From Thalassotalea atypica (lineage in GTDB: Bacteria > Pseudomonadota > Gammaproteobacteria > Enterobacterales > Alteromonadaceae): a DNA stretch of 64,000 bases. The notes beneath the pieces were generated by a model. It made no database searches and was not told the DNA's origin. It saw only the letters and a list, made by a program, of their open reading frames with translations. Below are positions 33,788 to 42,803 of this stretch, piece after piece; position 1 is the first letter of the stretch, and each line of letters begins with the position of its first letter. The stretch lies in contig NZ_AP027364.1 in NCBI RefSeq assembly GCF_030295975.1, positions 3,348,001 to 3,412,000 of the forward strand. The letters run 5' to 3'. The translations under genes and the position numbers were made by a program.

Positions 33788-36586
33788 TTAAAGCTTGTAG
33801 CTGAAACCTAACAAGTAAGTACTACCGTAATCTTGGTAATCACGTACCTGTAAATCGCTGTCACCTTGGTATGAAGTGAACGGCTCTTCAGTGATATTTT
33901 GCGCTTGGAAGAATACCGATAACCCTTCTAAGCTCTCATGACCACCTTCACCAAAGTCATAACCGATTTGAGCATCAACGATTGTTTCACCTTCAATATC
34001 AACTTGTTGAGTATCAAAACCTAAACCGTAAACATCACCTTTAAAATCACTACGTTTACGCATGCTAACACGCGCTTGGAAACCGTTTTTCTCGTAGTAA
34101 GCGGTTACGTTTTGAATCGTATCTGATAGACCGGGTAACTCATACTCATTACCATTTTGATCTTCAATATCGTCTTCAATACCTGTGTGACTTGCAATGA
34201 TACCGAAACCGTCAAGGCTTTCGTCAATCATCTTGAATGGGAAAGTAATTGAGATTTCATAGCCCCAAAGTGTGCCGCCACCGCCATTGACTTTACCTGA
34301 GCCAGTCGCTGTTGGGTTCGCTGGGATTTCACCAGTTAATGGGTCAGCAACACCAGCCATATCAACTTCATAAGTACCGTCAAAAATCCACTCGTCTAGG
34401 TCTTTCCAGAAGATAGCTGTTGAGAAGTAACCTTCATCAGAGAAATAGTTCTCGTATGTTAAATCAAGACCCAACGCTTCTTTTGGCTCTAGCTCTGGGT
34501 TACCGCCACTAACTGACCAGTTATTACCGTTGTCATCAGGAATTTGATTGTAAGTACCGCTAATCGATGCATTCATCTCATCTAAACGTGCACGTGAAAT
34601 AGTCTTCGCCGCGCCGAAACGTACGGTTTGGTCATCATCAACTTTCAGTGACAAGTTCAAACTTGGTAAAACGTGCGAGTAATCATGGCTAATGTTTGTC
34701 GGTGAAGTAACAACTACGCCGTCAACCGTGTTAAACGCATTACCTTGTGACGATTGATCTGTGTGTACATAACGTAAACCAACATTACCCGTTACAGGGA
34801 AGCCGCCTAGTTCCATGTCCAAGTTTGCTTGGATAAAGGCGGAAGTTACTTCTTCCTTCACCTTCCAAGATTTTGTTGCATGGCTCGTGTTTGTTAACGC
34901 TTCCGATAATAAATCGTAGTAACCATCGTCAACTAGACCTTTTGAGTCATAAGCAATCATATCGCCCATGCCGATAAAGCCTAAATCAACAGAACCTTGG
35001 CGATAAGCTTCAGGTACAGCCATCATGCCAGGGTTGTTCGGGTAGTTGAATGAAGAAAGTGTTAAGAAGAAACCGTCAGATTTTTTTTGCTTCTCACGTT
35101 CACGGTATGAAACACCAAATTTAATTTCGGTAACGTAATCGCTTTCAATTTCTTTAGTTGCCGCTAATTTAAGCGACGTAAGTTCATCGTCAATAGAAGG
35201 CGTGTTTAAGAAACCGTCTTGTAATTGATTTTCGTATTCTGTGCCAGTAACGCCGTACTTGTCGTTAAGTGCAGAAGACCAGCCCCATGATAAAGGACCG
35301 CCTAATTGAATTAGATTATAATCGCTATAGTCAAGTTCATGAGAGAAGGTAGCGCCTGTGTTACCACCATCAAAGGTATAACCGATGTTATCAGCTACAC
35401 CACGGTCATTACCGCGGCCAGTACCTGCGTAGCTTTCCATTGACCAAATTTTACGGTCAACTTGCGAGTAACTTGCATCAAATTCTAATGACCATGTTTC
35501 TGCAACATCGTATTTTAAGTTGAAACCTAACGCAGTCATTTCAGCATCACGTTCTTCGTAGTCATTACGAACAACAACACGCTGACCTTCAGTGATTGCT
35601 GAAGAAACAAAACCTGTTTCAGGATCAATGATGGCCGTATCTGCAGAGATAGAACCTTGACCCCAAGCAAATGGTACTTCGATACCACGTAAGATTTTCT
35701 CATCTGTGAAATCTACGTACAAAGCATCAAATGTCATGTGTAAATTGTCGCTTGGTGCCGCTTCAATGACTAACATCGCTGAATCACGTTCTAATGTAGA
35801 AGAACGAACGAATGGCTTAGCGCCACCTAAGATTGACCCTTCTGAGCCATCTTCATAGGTAAATGTTGGGTAACCCCATGAGTTCCAACGCTTCTCTTGG
35901 TTTGGAGAGCTCATAGTTGTATAAGCAAATGCTACACCGACAGTGTCATCTGCAAATTTATCTAAGTATGAAAACGTGCCGCGGAAACCATCATCGTTTC
36001 CATCAGGGTTTAATTTATCGAAGCTTGTTTGTTCGTATTGTCCATTAAACTGTATCACTCGCTCATCTTGGCTAAGCGGTTTAATGGTTTGCATGTCGAT
36101 GATACCGGCAATACCTTCAGCTTCTAAGCTAGCACTTGGCGTTTTGTATACCGTAACACCGCCCATAATTTCTGATGGGTAAAGGTCAAACTCAACACCG
36201 CGGTTGTCACTGATTGACACTTGCTCACGGCCATTGAATGTTGTACCACTTTCGTTCTCACCAAAACCACGAATACTTACGCGACTTGCGCGACCATCTA
36301 AGCGCTGTGCAGCAAGGCCTGGTAGACGAGCAATTGATTCAGCAATAGATGAGTCAGGTAATTTACCAATGTCTTCAGCAGAAATTGACTCTACAACTTC
36401 CGATGAAAATCGTTTTGTGTTGATAGATTCAACAATACTGCCACGGAAGCCTTTAACTTCAATGACTTCAATTTCGCTTTCTGCCGCTTGTTCTTCAGCA
36501 GCATAAGCGTACATAGGTGCACTAACGGCCATTAGACCGGTAGAAAGCATGGCAAGTGTCACTTTGCTTGGCTTAAATTTTAACAT
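33788..36586 (-). CDS. TonB-dependent receptor, maltodextrin type
   Basis: 932 aa. GGGGAG lies upstream of the ATG. A signal peptide ends near YAYAA (residue about 29). The plug shows IEVIEVKGFRGSIVESINTK, SIAESIARLPGLAAQRLDGR and SIRGFGENESGTTFNGRE, the features of the receptor subclass that takes up maltodextrins and other oligosaccharides in Caulobacter, Xanthomonas and Shewanella. The barrel ends TYLLGFSYKL. Two MalR-type operators (36737 and 36981) precede it, and the neighbours are a MalT-like transporter and GH31/GH13 enzymes, so alpha-glucan oligosaccharides are the likely ligand. It is the main outer-membrane entry point of the locus. Confidence 0.9.
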   Translation of the reverse strand: MLKFKPSKVTLAMLSTGLMAVSAPMYAYAAEEQAAESEIEVIEVKGFRGSIVESINTKRFSSEVVESISAEDIGKLPDSSIAESIARLPGLAAQRLDGRASRVSIRGFGENESGTTFNGREQVSISDNRGVEFDLYPSEIMGGVTVYKTPSASLEAEGIAGIIDMQTIKPLSQDERVIQFNGQYEQTSFDKLNPDGNDDGFRGTFSYLDKFADDTVGVAFAYTTMSSPNQEKRWNSWGYPTFTYEDGSEGSILGGAKPFVRSSTLERDSAMLVIEAAPSDNLHMTFDALYVDFTDEKILRGIEVPFAWGQGSISADTAIIDPETGFVSSAITEGQRVVVRNDYEERDAEMTALGFNLKYDVAETWSLEFDASYSQVDRKIWSMESYAGTGRGNDRGVADNIGYTFDGGNTGATFSHELDYSDYNLIQLGGPLSWGWSSALNDKYGVTGTEYENQLQDGFLNTPSIDDELTSLKLAATKEIESDYVTEIKFGVSYREREKQKKSDGFFLTLSSFNYPNNPGMMAVPEAYRQGSVDLGFIGMGDMIAYDSKGLVDDGYYDLLSEALTNTSHATKSWKVKEEVTSAFIQANLDMELGGFPVTGNVGLRYVHTDQSSQGNAFNTVDGVVVTSPTNISHDYSHVLPSLNLSLKVDDDQTVRFGAAKTISRARLDEMNASISGTYNQIPDDNGNNWSVSGGNPELEPKEALGLDLTYENYFSDEGYFSTAIFWKDLDEWIFDGTYEVDMAGVADPLTGEIPANPTATGSGKVNGGGGTLWGYEISITFPFKMIDESLDGFGIIASHTGIEDDIEDQNGNEYELPGLSDTIQNVTAYYEKNGFQARVSMRKRSDFKGDVYGLGFDTQQVDIEGETIVDAQIGYDFGEGGHESLEGLSVFFQAQNITEEPFTSYQGDSDLQVRDYQDYGSTYLLGFSYKL

Positions 36587-36736
36587 GTAGGTTTCTCCCC
36601 CGTTTCATCCCTGTAATTCTTGTTGTTAACAGCAATCCCGCTGAAGCGATAATTTGTTTTATTTGTAACTATTTTTACCACCCAATATTAGATGGATGAC
36701 TTAATATAAGACGGTAAAACAGCTAAAAATACATGC

Positions 36737-36750
36737 TGCATACGTATTCA
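36737..36750. promoter_or_regulatory. Predicted MalR-type operator 4
   Basis: TGCATACGTATTCA, 151 bp upstream of the maltodextrin TonB receptor start. Confidence 0.65.
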
Positions 36751-36980
36751 ACCGCTAGGCAAAAATGACATAAGCATTGATGAAACAGTCCTTTCACTAT
36801 AGTTGTGTTTAATTATAGAAAGGGAGTTTCAATGCGTTTTTTTGCAGTGATCTTGCTCAACCCCTTAATTACAAAAGGGTAACGTTAGGTTACACTTTAC
36901 TACGAACAAACCTGTACATTGTAAGGCAACGATAATAATAATTGGATCTTCTACCTTTGGCAGGTTTTTTTAGTCAAGTT

Positions 36981-36994
36981 TGAATACGTATGCA
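36981..36994. promoter_or_regulatory. Predicted MalR-type operator 5
   Basis: TGAATACGTATGCA, 395 bp upstream of the TonB receptor start; identical to operators 6 and 7. Confidence 0.6.
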
Positions 36995-37151
36995 AAATTA
37001 TGCCGTTTTTTCATTGACTCAAAATTCAATCGAAAAACGACGTTTAAAATTTGAGTAAATACTCAGTTTATAGGGGCTGTCGACTCATTATTGCCGAATT
37101 TTATTCGAAGTGATTGTACGTTGGAATATTTTTTTAGGTTGGGGGGATAGC

Positions 37152-37186
37152 GGCTGTATTGTCTTAACTTTTTCTTCAATACAGCC
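37152..37186. terminator. Stem-loop at the end of the GH31 gene
   Basis: Ten-bp perfect stem GGCTGTATTG / CAATACAGCC with a 15-nt loop. TATTTTT follows on the plus strand but not on the minus strand, so its efficiency for the GH31 transcript is uncertain. Confidence 0.5.
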
Positions 37187-37216
37187 TATTTTTCAGCGAA
37201 TGGGGGCGAGTACGTT

Positions 37217-39739
37217 CTATTTGATCGTGATACGTTGTGCTGCTTTTCCCCAATCGAAGGTAATCGTTAATGTGTTTTTACTTTGATCCCAAAAAGCTGC
37301 TTGAGTGGCTAATTTCAGCGCACGTTGACTGTTTACAATCGGTATATATTGACCGGTGATGTCGACAGCATTTGCAGCTTGATCCCAATGATGAATTACA
37401 AGATTCATACGTCTTGATGTCGGCATACCTTGATAACCTAGGCCTGATTTTTTAAGCGAAATTGTTAGCTCTGCCTTGCTATCATTTTTTGCGGATAACT
37501 GTCGCTCAGGTATATAACTCGCATCAAAAGTTAGTCGCTGGAAACGCTCTGAGGCAATAGCGTCTGAAGATTTACCATCATCGTCATACATTTGACCATA
37601 AGCACGTGGGACGCTGCTATCATGGTAATAATGTAAAAAAAGTTCATCACCGCGGTAAGCTTGTGTTGTGTTGATTGGTTTGATCATCGGGATAAAACTG
37701 CCCGCTCTGACCAAAACAGGTATGGTCGATAAACTCACTGGATAATCAAATTGCTGGCCGCCAGTAATGCGTTCATCAGTCCAAAAGTCAAACCATTGGC
37801 CATTTGGCACATTCACTTCTATTGATGTAGAATCAGGATCGGTTACTGGCGTAACCAAAAACGCATCCCCCCATAAGTAAGTTTCTTTTTCCGCAATGAG
37901 CTCTACATCCAATTCATCTTCGAAAAACAACGGGCGCATTAGTGGCATACCTGAAATACTGTTTTCATACGCCAAGGTGTAATTATACGGCAACAATTGA
38001 TACCTCAACTTGATGAACTCTCTGACAATATCTTTCGTTTGCTGATCGTGAAATACTGGCTCAGGTGCAATTGCTTCTTGAGCATGCGGACGATAAACAG
38101 GCTGAAATACACCATATTGCAACCAACGCGTATACATTTGAGCATCAAACTTTTCACCACCAGCAAAACCGCCTAAATCGGAATGCGTATAAGCTAAACC
38201 AAATAGCCCCATTTGTAATGACAACTCTACCTGAGGCTTTAACCCCCCCCAAGACCTGCTAACATCCCCCGTCCATGGGATCATGCCGTAGCGCTGTGAG
38301 CCAACAAAGCCAGATCGCATCATGATCATTGCTCGGCTATTAGGGGCTATTTCTTGTTGGTTCTGATAAACCATTTTTGCCCACTGATGTCCATAAGCGT
38401 TGTGAACAGCAGCGCCCGTTACTTCAGTGCCATTGTCGAAACGGTGAATGATATCGTCTGGATGAACTTCGGGCTCACCTAAATCGCCCCACCAGCCCGT
38501 AACCCCTTGCTGATAAAGCGTTTGATAAGCTTGTTTAAACCATGCCTGCCCTCTTTGATTAAAGACATCTACTAAGCCAGTATGACCAAAGTAAAAATCA
38601 AAAGTATAAGGCTCGCTGCCTTCACTCATTTCCCTTTTATTGTTTGATATGTTCTTGCTACTTTGTGGCTTGACGGCTAATGCATCCGCCTTAAGTGCTG
38701 ATTGCCAGTTGTTTGACGTGGTCAATATAAACGGTTCGGTAATAACGATGGTGTTCACCCCATCATTTTGTAAATCGCTGATCATCTTTTGAGGTGTAGG
38801 AAAGGCCTGCTTATCCCATGCCAAATTCCCCATATGTCCTTGAATATCTTTACCAAACCAATATAAATCAAGCACGATGGCATCTAAGGGGATGTCTTCT
38901 TGTTGAAAAGCCTTAACCGTATTTCTGACTTCTTGCTCAGTATGATAACCAAATCTGGAAGCAAAATTGCCTAATGCCCATCTTGGCGGCATCGGTTGCT
39001 TACCGGTTAAATCAACATAATTATTAATCAGCTCAGGATAGCTCTTCCCTGCGACAACAATATAACTGCTGCGGCCGGCAATCGCCTGGAACGACAAAAT
39101 ATCATGCTCACTCGCACCAATATCCATTTCTCCACGCGCGCTATTGTCAAAAATAATCATATATTTTTTGTCTGACATGATCGCTGGAAGCCCAAAATAC
39201 ATCTGTTTTGATTCGGTGGTATAGCCATAATGTGCTTTATTATAGAGTGGTAATTTATGACCACGGCGGTCCATACCTATAACGCGCTCTCCACCGCCCA
39301 TGATTTTTTCATTGTCAGCAAGTTTAAAGCGAAAACCGTGAGAACCTTTGTTGGAGAAAAAACCCTGCTCTTCTTTTAGCAATAAGTTATCGTCCTGATA
39401 ATAACTTAATCGCAGCGTTTTCTTATCGATAATAAGACGTAGCGCGTTAGTATCAATAATTAGCGCTTGATCACTGTCTTTAACGCTAAGCGATGGCGAT
39501 TTGCTATGAGCAATGGCGTACGATGGCAGTTGTTGATGAAATACATTATCAAAGACAATTTCGAATGCGTTGTTATGATGTGCTTGAATTTGAAAAGATC
39601 TTGGCTTGCCCGCCAATTCACCTTGTACCGTAACAACCGAGCCTTTTACCAGGTGAGACAAATATCCCGCATAGGCCAATGAGTTAGTCAACAATATAAT
39701 ACATAATGTCAACATCACTTTTATATACACTTTAAGCAT
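37217..39739 (-). CDS. GH31 alpha-glucosidase / alpha-transglucosylase, exported
   Basis: 840 aa with a signal peptide (about residues 1-24). The GH31 barrel begins near PPRWALGNFASRFGYHTEQE. Nucleophile D419 is in GWWGDLGEPEVHP and acid/base D492 in IPWTGDVSRSW; HSDLGGF follows as the substrate-binding loop, and the C-terminus carries two beta domains (DUF5110-like). The closest functional relatives I recall are periplasmic GH31 enzymes of alpha-glucan loci such as Cellvibrio Agd31B, some of which transfer glucosyl units rather than hydrolyse, so hydrolase versus transglucosylase is undecided. It is divergent from pulA with one MalR-type operator between them. Confidence 0.88.
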   Translation of the reverse strand: MLKVYIKVMLTLCIILLTNSLAYAGYLSHLVKGSVVTVQGELAGKPRSFQIQAHHNNAFEIVFDNVFHQQLPSYAIAHSKSPSLSVKDSDQALIIDTNALRLIIDKKTLRLSYYQDDNLLLKEEQGFFSNKGSHGFRFKLADNEKIMGGGERVIGMDRRGHKLPLYNKAHYGYTTESKQMYFGLPAIMSDKKYMIIFDNSARGEMDIGASEHDILSFQAIAGRSSYIVVAGKSYPELINNYVDLTGKQPMPPRWALGNFASRFGYHTEQEVRNTVKAFQQEDIPLDAIVLDLYWFGKDIQGHMGNLAWDKQAFPTPQKMISDLQNDGVNTIVITEPFILTTSNNWQSALKADALAVKPQSSKNISNNKREMSEGSEPYTFDFYFGHTGLVDVFNQRGQAWFKQAYQTLYQQGVTGWWGDLGEPEVHPDDIIHRFDNGTEVTGAAVHNAYGHQWAKMVYQNQQEIAPNSRAMIMMRSGFVGSQRYGMIPWTGDVSRSWGGLKPQVELSLQMGLFGLAYTHSDLGGFAGGEKFDAQMYTRWLQYGVFQPVYRPHAQEAIAPEPVFHDQQTKDIVREFIKLRYQLLPYNYTLAYENSISGMPLMRPLFFEDELDVELIAEKETYLWGDAFLVTPVTDPDSTSIEVNVPNGQWFDFWTDERITGGQQFDYPVSLSTIPVLVRAGSFIPMIKPINTTQAYRGDELFLHYYHDSSVPRAYGQMYDDDGKSSDAIASERFQRLTFDASYIPERQLSAKNDSKAELTISLKKSGLGYQGMPTSRRMNLVIHHWDQAANAVDITGQYIPIVNSQRALKLATQAAFWDQSKNTLTITFDWGKAAQRITIK

Positions 39740-39840
39740 TAGGTGGCCGGTCCGTTTGAAATTTATAAACTAAGTTTATTCTAACGATATTCAATTACGC
39801 TAAGCGAGTGCAATTTCGAATTACTCTCGGCCATTGAGCG

Positions 39841-39854
39841 TGAATACGTATGCA
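39841..39854. promoter_or_regulatory. Predicted MalR-type operator 6
   Basis: TGAATACGTATGCA, 102 bp from the GH31 start and 119 bp from the pullulanase start; placed to control both divergent units. Confidence 0.7.
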
Positions 39855-39972
39855 AGTGATGTGCAAGCTAAAATCAAACATTTAGCATGGGCACAAATAA
39901 TAATGAAACCCATCGCACCCTCAAAATATATAAACTGAGGTAGCGGATCCAACAACAATAATTGGAAAAATA

Positions 39973-42801
39973 ATGAAACGACTGAGTTTTATATTGCCTC
40001 TGCTATTTCTTAGCGCTTGCGGACCAAGTAACAATGAAACGGCCAATACAGCATCGACTAGTGAATCGAAATCACAAGCTGCCTCAACATTAGATACCAC
40101 CACCAGCAAAGACTTTTCGGCACATTGGCTCAGCCAAAACATACTATTACTCGCTAACGTAGAGTCCAATAATCAATATCAACTGACCTCCGTTATTGAT
40201 AGACAAAAAGCATCAACTGCATTAAAGGCAATTAACACGCCTAATTGGGTAATAAAGAAGTACCCTCATTTGCAATCATTTCAAGCATTTGAGATCAATA
40301 TTCCCATTGATAAAGCAAAAATATGGTTAAAGCATGAATTGTATATTGAATCACAAAATACACAGAATGCCAGTAAGCACCTCGCCTACGTGCAGACAGG
40401 CGAAGTGCTTGACGATATTTATACTTCATCTACCAATGACGCCAATGAAGCAATGGAATTAGGTGCTGTCATTAAAGCCGATGGGGTTCATTTTGCTTTA
40501 TGGGCACCTACAGCAAAAGACGTATCGGTTAACTTATATAACCAAGAAAAGCAGCCGTTAACGCCCGCACAACTGCAATTAGTAGAAGACTCTACAACGG
40601 GCATTTGGCATGGCGTAGCGCCGTTTAGTAAAAACAATGAGTCAGAAAAAGCAGAGCCTTTAGATGGCGCTTTTTATCAGTATCAACTAGACGTGTATCA
40701 CCCTGTAACCAACAAAATAGAACACATAGTCACAACTGATCCCTATTCAATAAGCCTCTCAACTAATAGCCTGTATAGCCAAATAGTCGATCTAGACCAT
40801 GACTCAACACAACCGTCAAACTGGAACGAGCAGCAACGTCCTGCGTTAGCCAAACCCGAAGATGCAATACTATATGAAGTGCATATTCGTGATTTCTCCG
40901 CTAGCGACCAACGCTTAAGCAATGAAGAAAATCGCGGAAAATATGGCGCTTTTACTGAAAAAGATTCTGATGCGATTAATCACATCACTCACTTAAGAAA
41001 TGCGGGCTTGAACCACATTCACCTATTGCCTGCCTTTGATATTGGCACCGTCAACGAAGAAAAGGGCAAGGCTATTGATTTAAACACACAACTCAAAGAG
41101 GTTTGTCGACTGGCGCCTAAAGTCAGCGTTTGCATTAACGAATTAGACGATAATTTAACTTTAAGCGATGTATTAAAAAGCTTTAGTGCAACTACAGGCG
41201 ACGCTCAAGCGCTTGTGACCGAATTAAAAACCTTTGATAAATACAACTGGGGTTATGATCCTTTTCATTATACGGTGCCAGAAGGAAGTTACGCTAAAAA
41301 CCCTGAAGGTAAAAATCGCATTGTGGAATTTAGAGAGATGGTGCAAAGCATTCACAACATGGGCTTTCGCGTTGTTATGGATGTTGTTTATAACCATACC
41401 CATCAAGCACGATTAGAAAGAACCGCAGTACTGGATAAAATTGTCCCCAATTACTACCAACGATTGCACCCCATCAGTGGTGATATCGAGCAATCAACCT
41501 GTTGTGATAATACCGCAACAGAGCGCAACATGATGGCCAAACTGATGATCGATTCGTTGGTGATATGGGCGAGAGATTACGCCATTGACGGATTTCGCTT
41601 TGATTTAATGGGCCATCAACCCAAAGACACGATGTTACAAGCGCGTGAAGCTGTACGCGCCATAGATCCTGATACCTATTTTTACGGTGAAGGATGGAAT
41701 TTTGGTGAAGTCGCCAATAATCGGCAATTTGTTCAAGCCAGTCAATTAGAGCTCGCCGGCACTGAAATTGGTACCTTTACCGATCGCTTACGCGACGCGA
41801 TTCGCGGCCCTGGTATCAGTGTTCAAGGCGATGATATTCGTCGTAATCAAGGTATAGGGAATGGCCTTAGAACCAAGCCCAATGAACTAAATCTGCACAA
41901 TGAAGGCAATGCGCCAGATTATTACTTGCTGATGGATCAATTAAGGATTGGTCTTGCAGGTAACTTAATTGATTTTCCTATTGAGGATAGAAATGGACAT
42001 CAAGTCACCGGTAAAGACATTCCCTATGGCAGTCAGCCGACAGGTTACGCATTAGACCCAGCTGACACAATTAACTATATCTCTAAGCACGATAATCAAA
42101 CTTTGTGGGATAACAATCAGTACCGCAATGCCACTGACTTAACCACCGAGGAGCGTGTTCGTCTGCACAATCAAAGCTTGAGTTTTGCGTTGATGGCGCA
42201 AGGAATTCCGTTTTTACATATGGGTTCAGAGTTATTGAGATCGAAATCCTATTTGCGCGACAGCTACGATTACAGCGATTGGTTTAATCGTGTCGACTTT
42301 GCCAAGCAAACTAACTTTTATAACATAGGGTTACCGCCAGCGGAAAAAGATCATGCGAATTGGCCGCTTATTTCTGCGCTACTAGATAAAAACCAAGGAC
42401 GTGATCAGGTTGCACCAGCAGATATTCAATTTTCGTCAAAAGTATTCGCCGAATTTATGACAATTCGTAGCACTAGCCCGCTGTTCACGCTTGCATCAGG
42501 AGCTGAAATTAAACAGCAAGTCAGCTTTTTAAACACGGGAAAATCGCAACAAGAAGGCTTAGTTGTGATGAGCATAGTTAATGGCAAAACAGCACCAGAT
42601 AAGCGCTTTAATGAAATCATGGTATTATTTAACACATCACCTAACAGCCAGACATTCGCGACAGAGCTTGCAAATGGCTATCAGCTACACCCAGTGCAAC
42701 AACAAGGTGTTGATGCACAAACAAAAGAAAGTAAAGCAACATCGCAAGGATTTAGCATACCGGCATTTACTACCGCTGTTTTTGTAAAGTTTAGAGGTTA
42801 A
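39973..42801 (+). CDS. pulA: Pullulanase-type alpha-1,6-glucosidase, lipoprotein (GH13_13-like)
   Basis: 942 aa. The lipobox FLSAC puts the lipidated Cys at residue 16. N-terminal pullulanase N2-like and CBM48 domains (about 40-280; HFALWAPTAKDVSVNLY) precede a GH13 barrel with the family phrase YNWGYDPFHYTVPEGSY, catalytic D544 (GFRFDLMGHQ), E573 (YGEGWNFGE) and SKHDNQTLWDNN, then a C-terminal DUF3372-like domain. It removes alpha-1,6 branches from starch, pullulan or glycogen fragments at the cell envelope. It is the first gene of a pair: the next GH13 starts two bases after its stop. Confidence 0.9.
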   Translation: MKRLSFILPLLFLSACGPSNNETANTASTSESKSQAASTLDTTTSKDFSAHWLSQNILLLANVESNNQYQLTSVIDRQKASTALKAINTPNWVIKKYPHLQSFQAFEINIPIDKAKIWLKHELYIESQNTQNASKHLAYVQTGEVLDDIYTSSTNDANEAMELGAVIKADGVHFALWAPTAKDVSVNLYNQEKQPLTPAQLQLVEDSTTGIWHGVAPFSKNNESEKAEPLDGAFYQYQLDVYHPVTNKIEHIVTTDPYSISLSTNSLYSQIVDLDHDSTQPSNWNEQQRPALAKPEDAILYEVHIRDFSASDQRLSNEENRGKYGAFTEKDSDAINHITHLRNAGLNHIHLLPAFDIGTVNEEKGKAIDLNTQLKEVCRLAPKVSVCINELDDNLTLSDVLKSFSATTGDAQALVTELKTFDKYNWGYDPFHYTVPEGSYAKNPEGKNRIVEFREMVQSIHNMGFRVVMDVVYNHTHQARLERTAVLDKIVPNYYQRLHPISGDIEQSTCCDNTATERNMMAKLMIDSLVIWARDYAIDGFRFDLMGHQPKDTMLQAREAVRAIDPDTYFYGEGWNFGEVANNRQFVQASQLELAGTEIGTFTDRLRDAIRGPGISVQGDDIRRNQGIGNGLRTKPNELNLHNEGNAPDYYLLMDQLRIGLAGNLIDFPIEDRNGHQVTGKDIPYGSQPTGYALDPADTINYISKHDNQTLWDNNQYRNATDLTTEERVRLHNQSLSFALMAQGIPFLHMGSELLRSKSYLRDSYDYSDWFNRVDFAKQTNFYNIGLPPAEKDHANWPLISALLDKNQGRDQVAPADIQFSSKVFAEFMTIRSTSPLFTLASGAEIKQQVSFLNTGKSQQEGLVVMSIVNGKTAPDKRFNEIMVLFNTSPNSQTFATELANGYQLHPVQQQGVDAQTKESKATSQGFSIPAFTTAVFVKFRG

Positions 42802-42803
42802 TA

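Larger units (their letters stand above)
36587..37216. other. 630-base intergenic region upstream of the maltodextrin receptor
   Basis: No credible gene. Contents: MalR-type operators at 36737 and 36981, a separate dyad GTAAC-N5-GTTAC at 36879-36893, and a 10-bp-stem hairpin at 37152-37186 belonging to the end of the GH31 gene. The long spacing between the operators (244 bp centre to centre) could allow DNA looping, or the distal one may serve an undetected transcript. Confidence 0.6.

Noticed and set aside
36879-36893. GTAAC-N5-GTTAC dyad upstream of the maltodextrin receptor as a fourth DgcR site
   Set aside because: Both arm ends differ from the ATAAC/GTTAT arms of the other three, and the neighbouring genes belong to another pathway; it may be chance or another LysR site.
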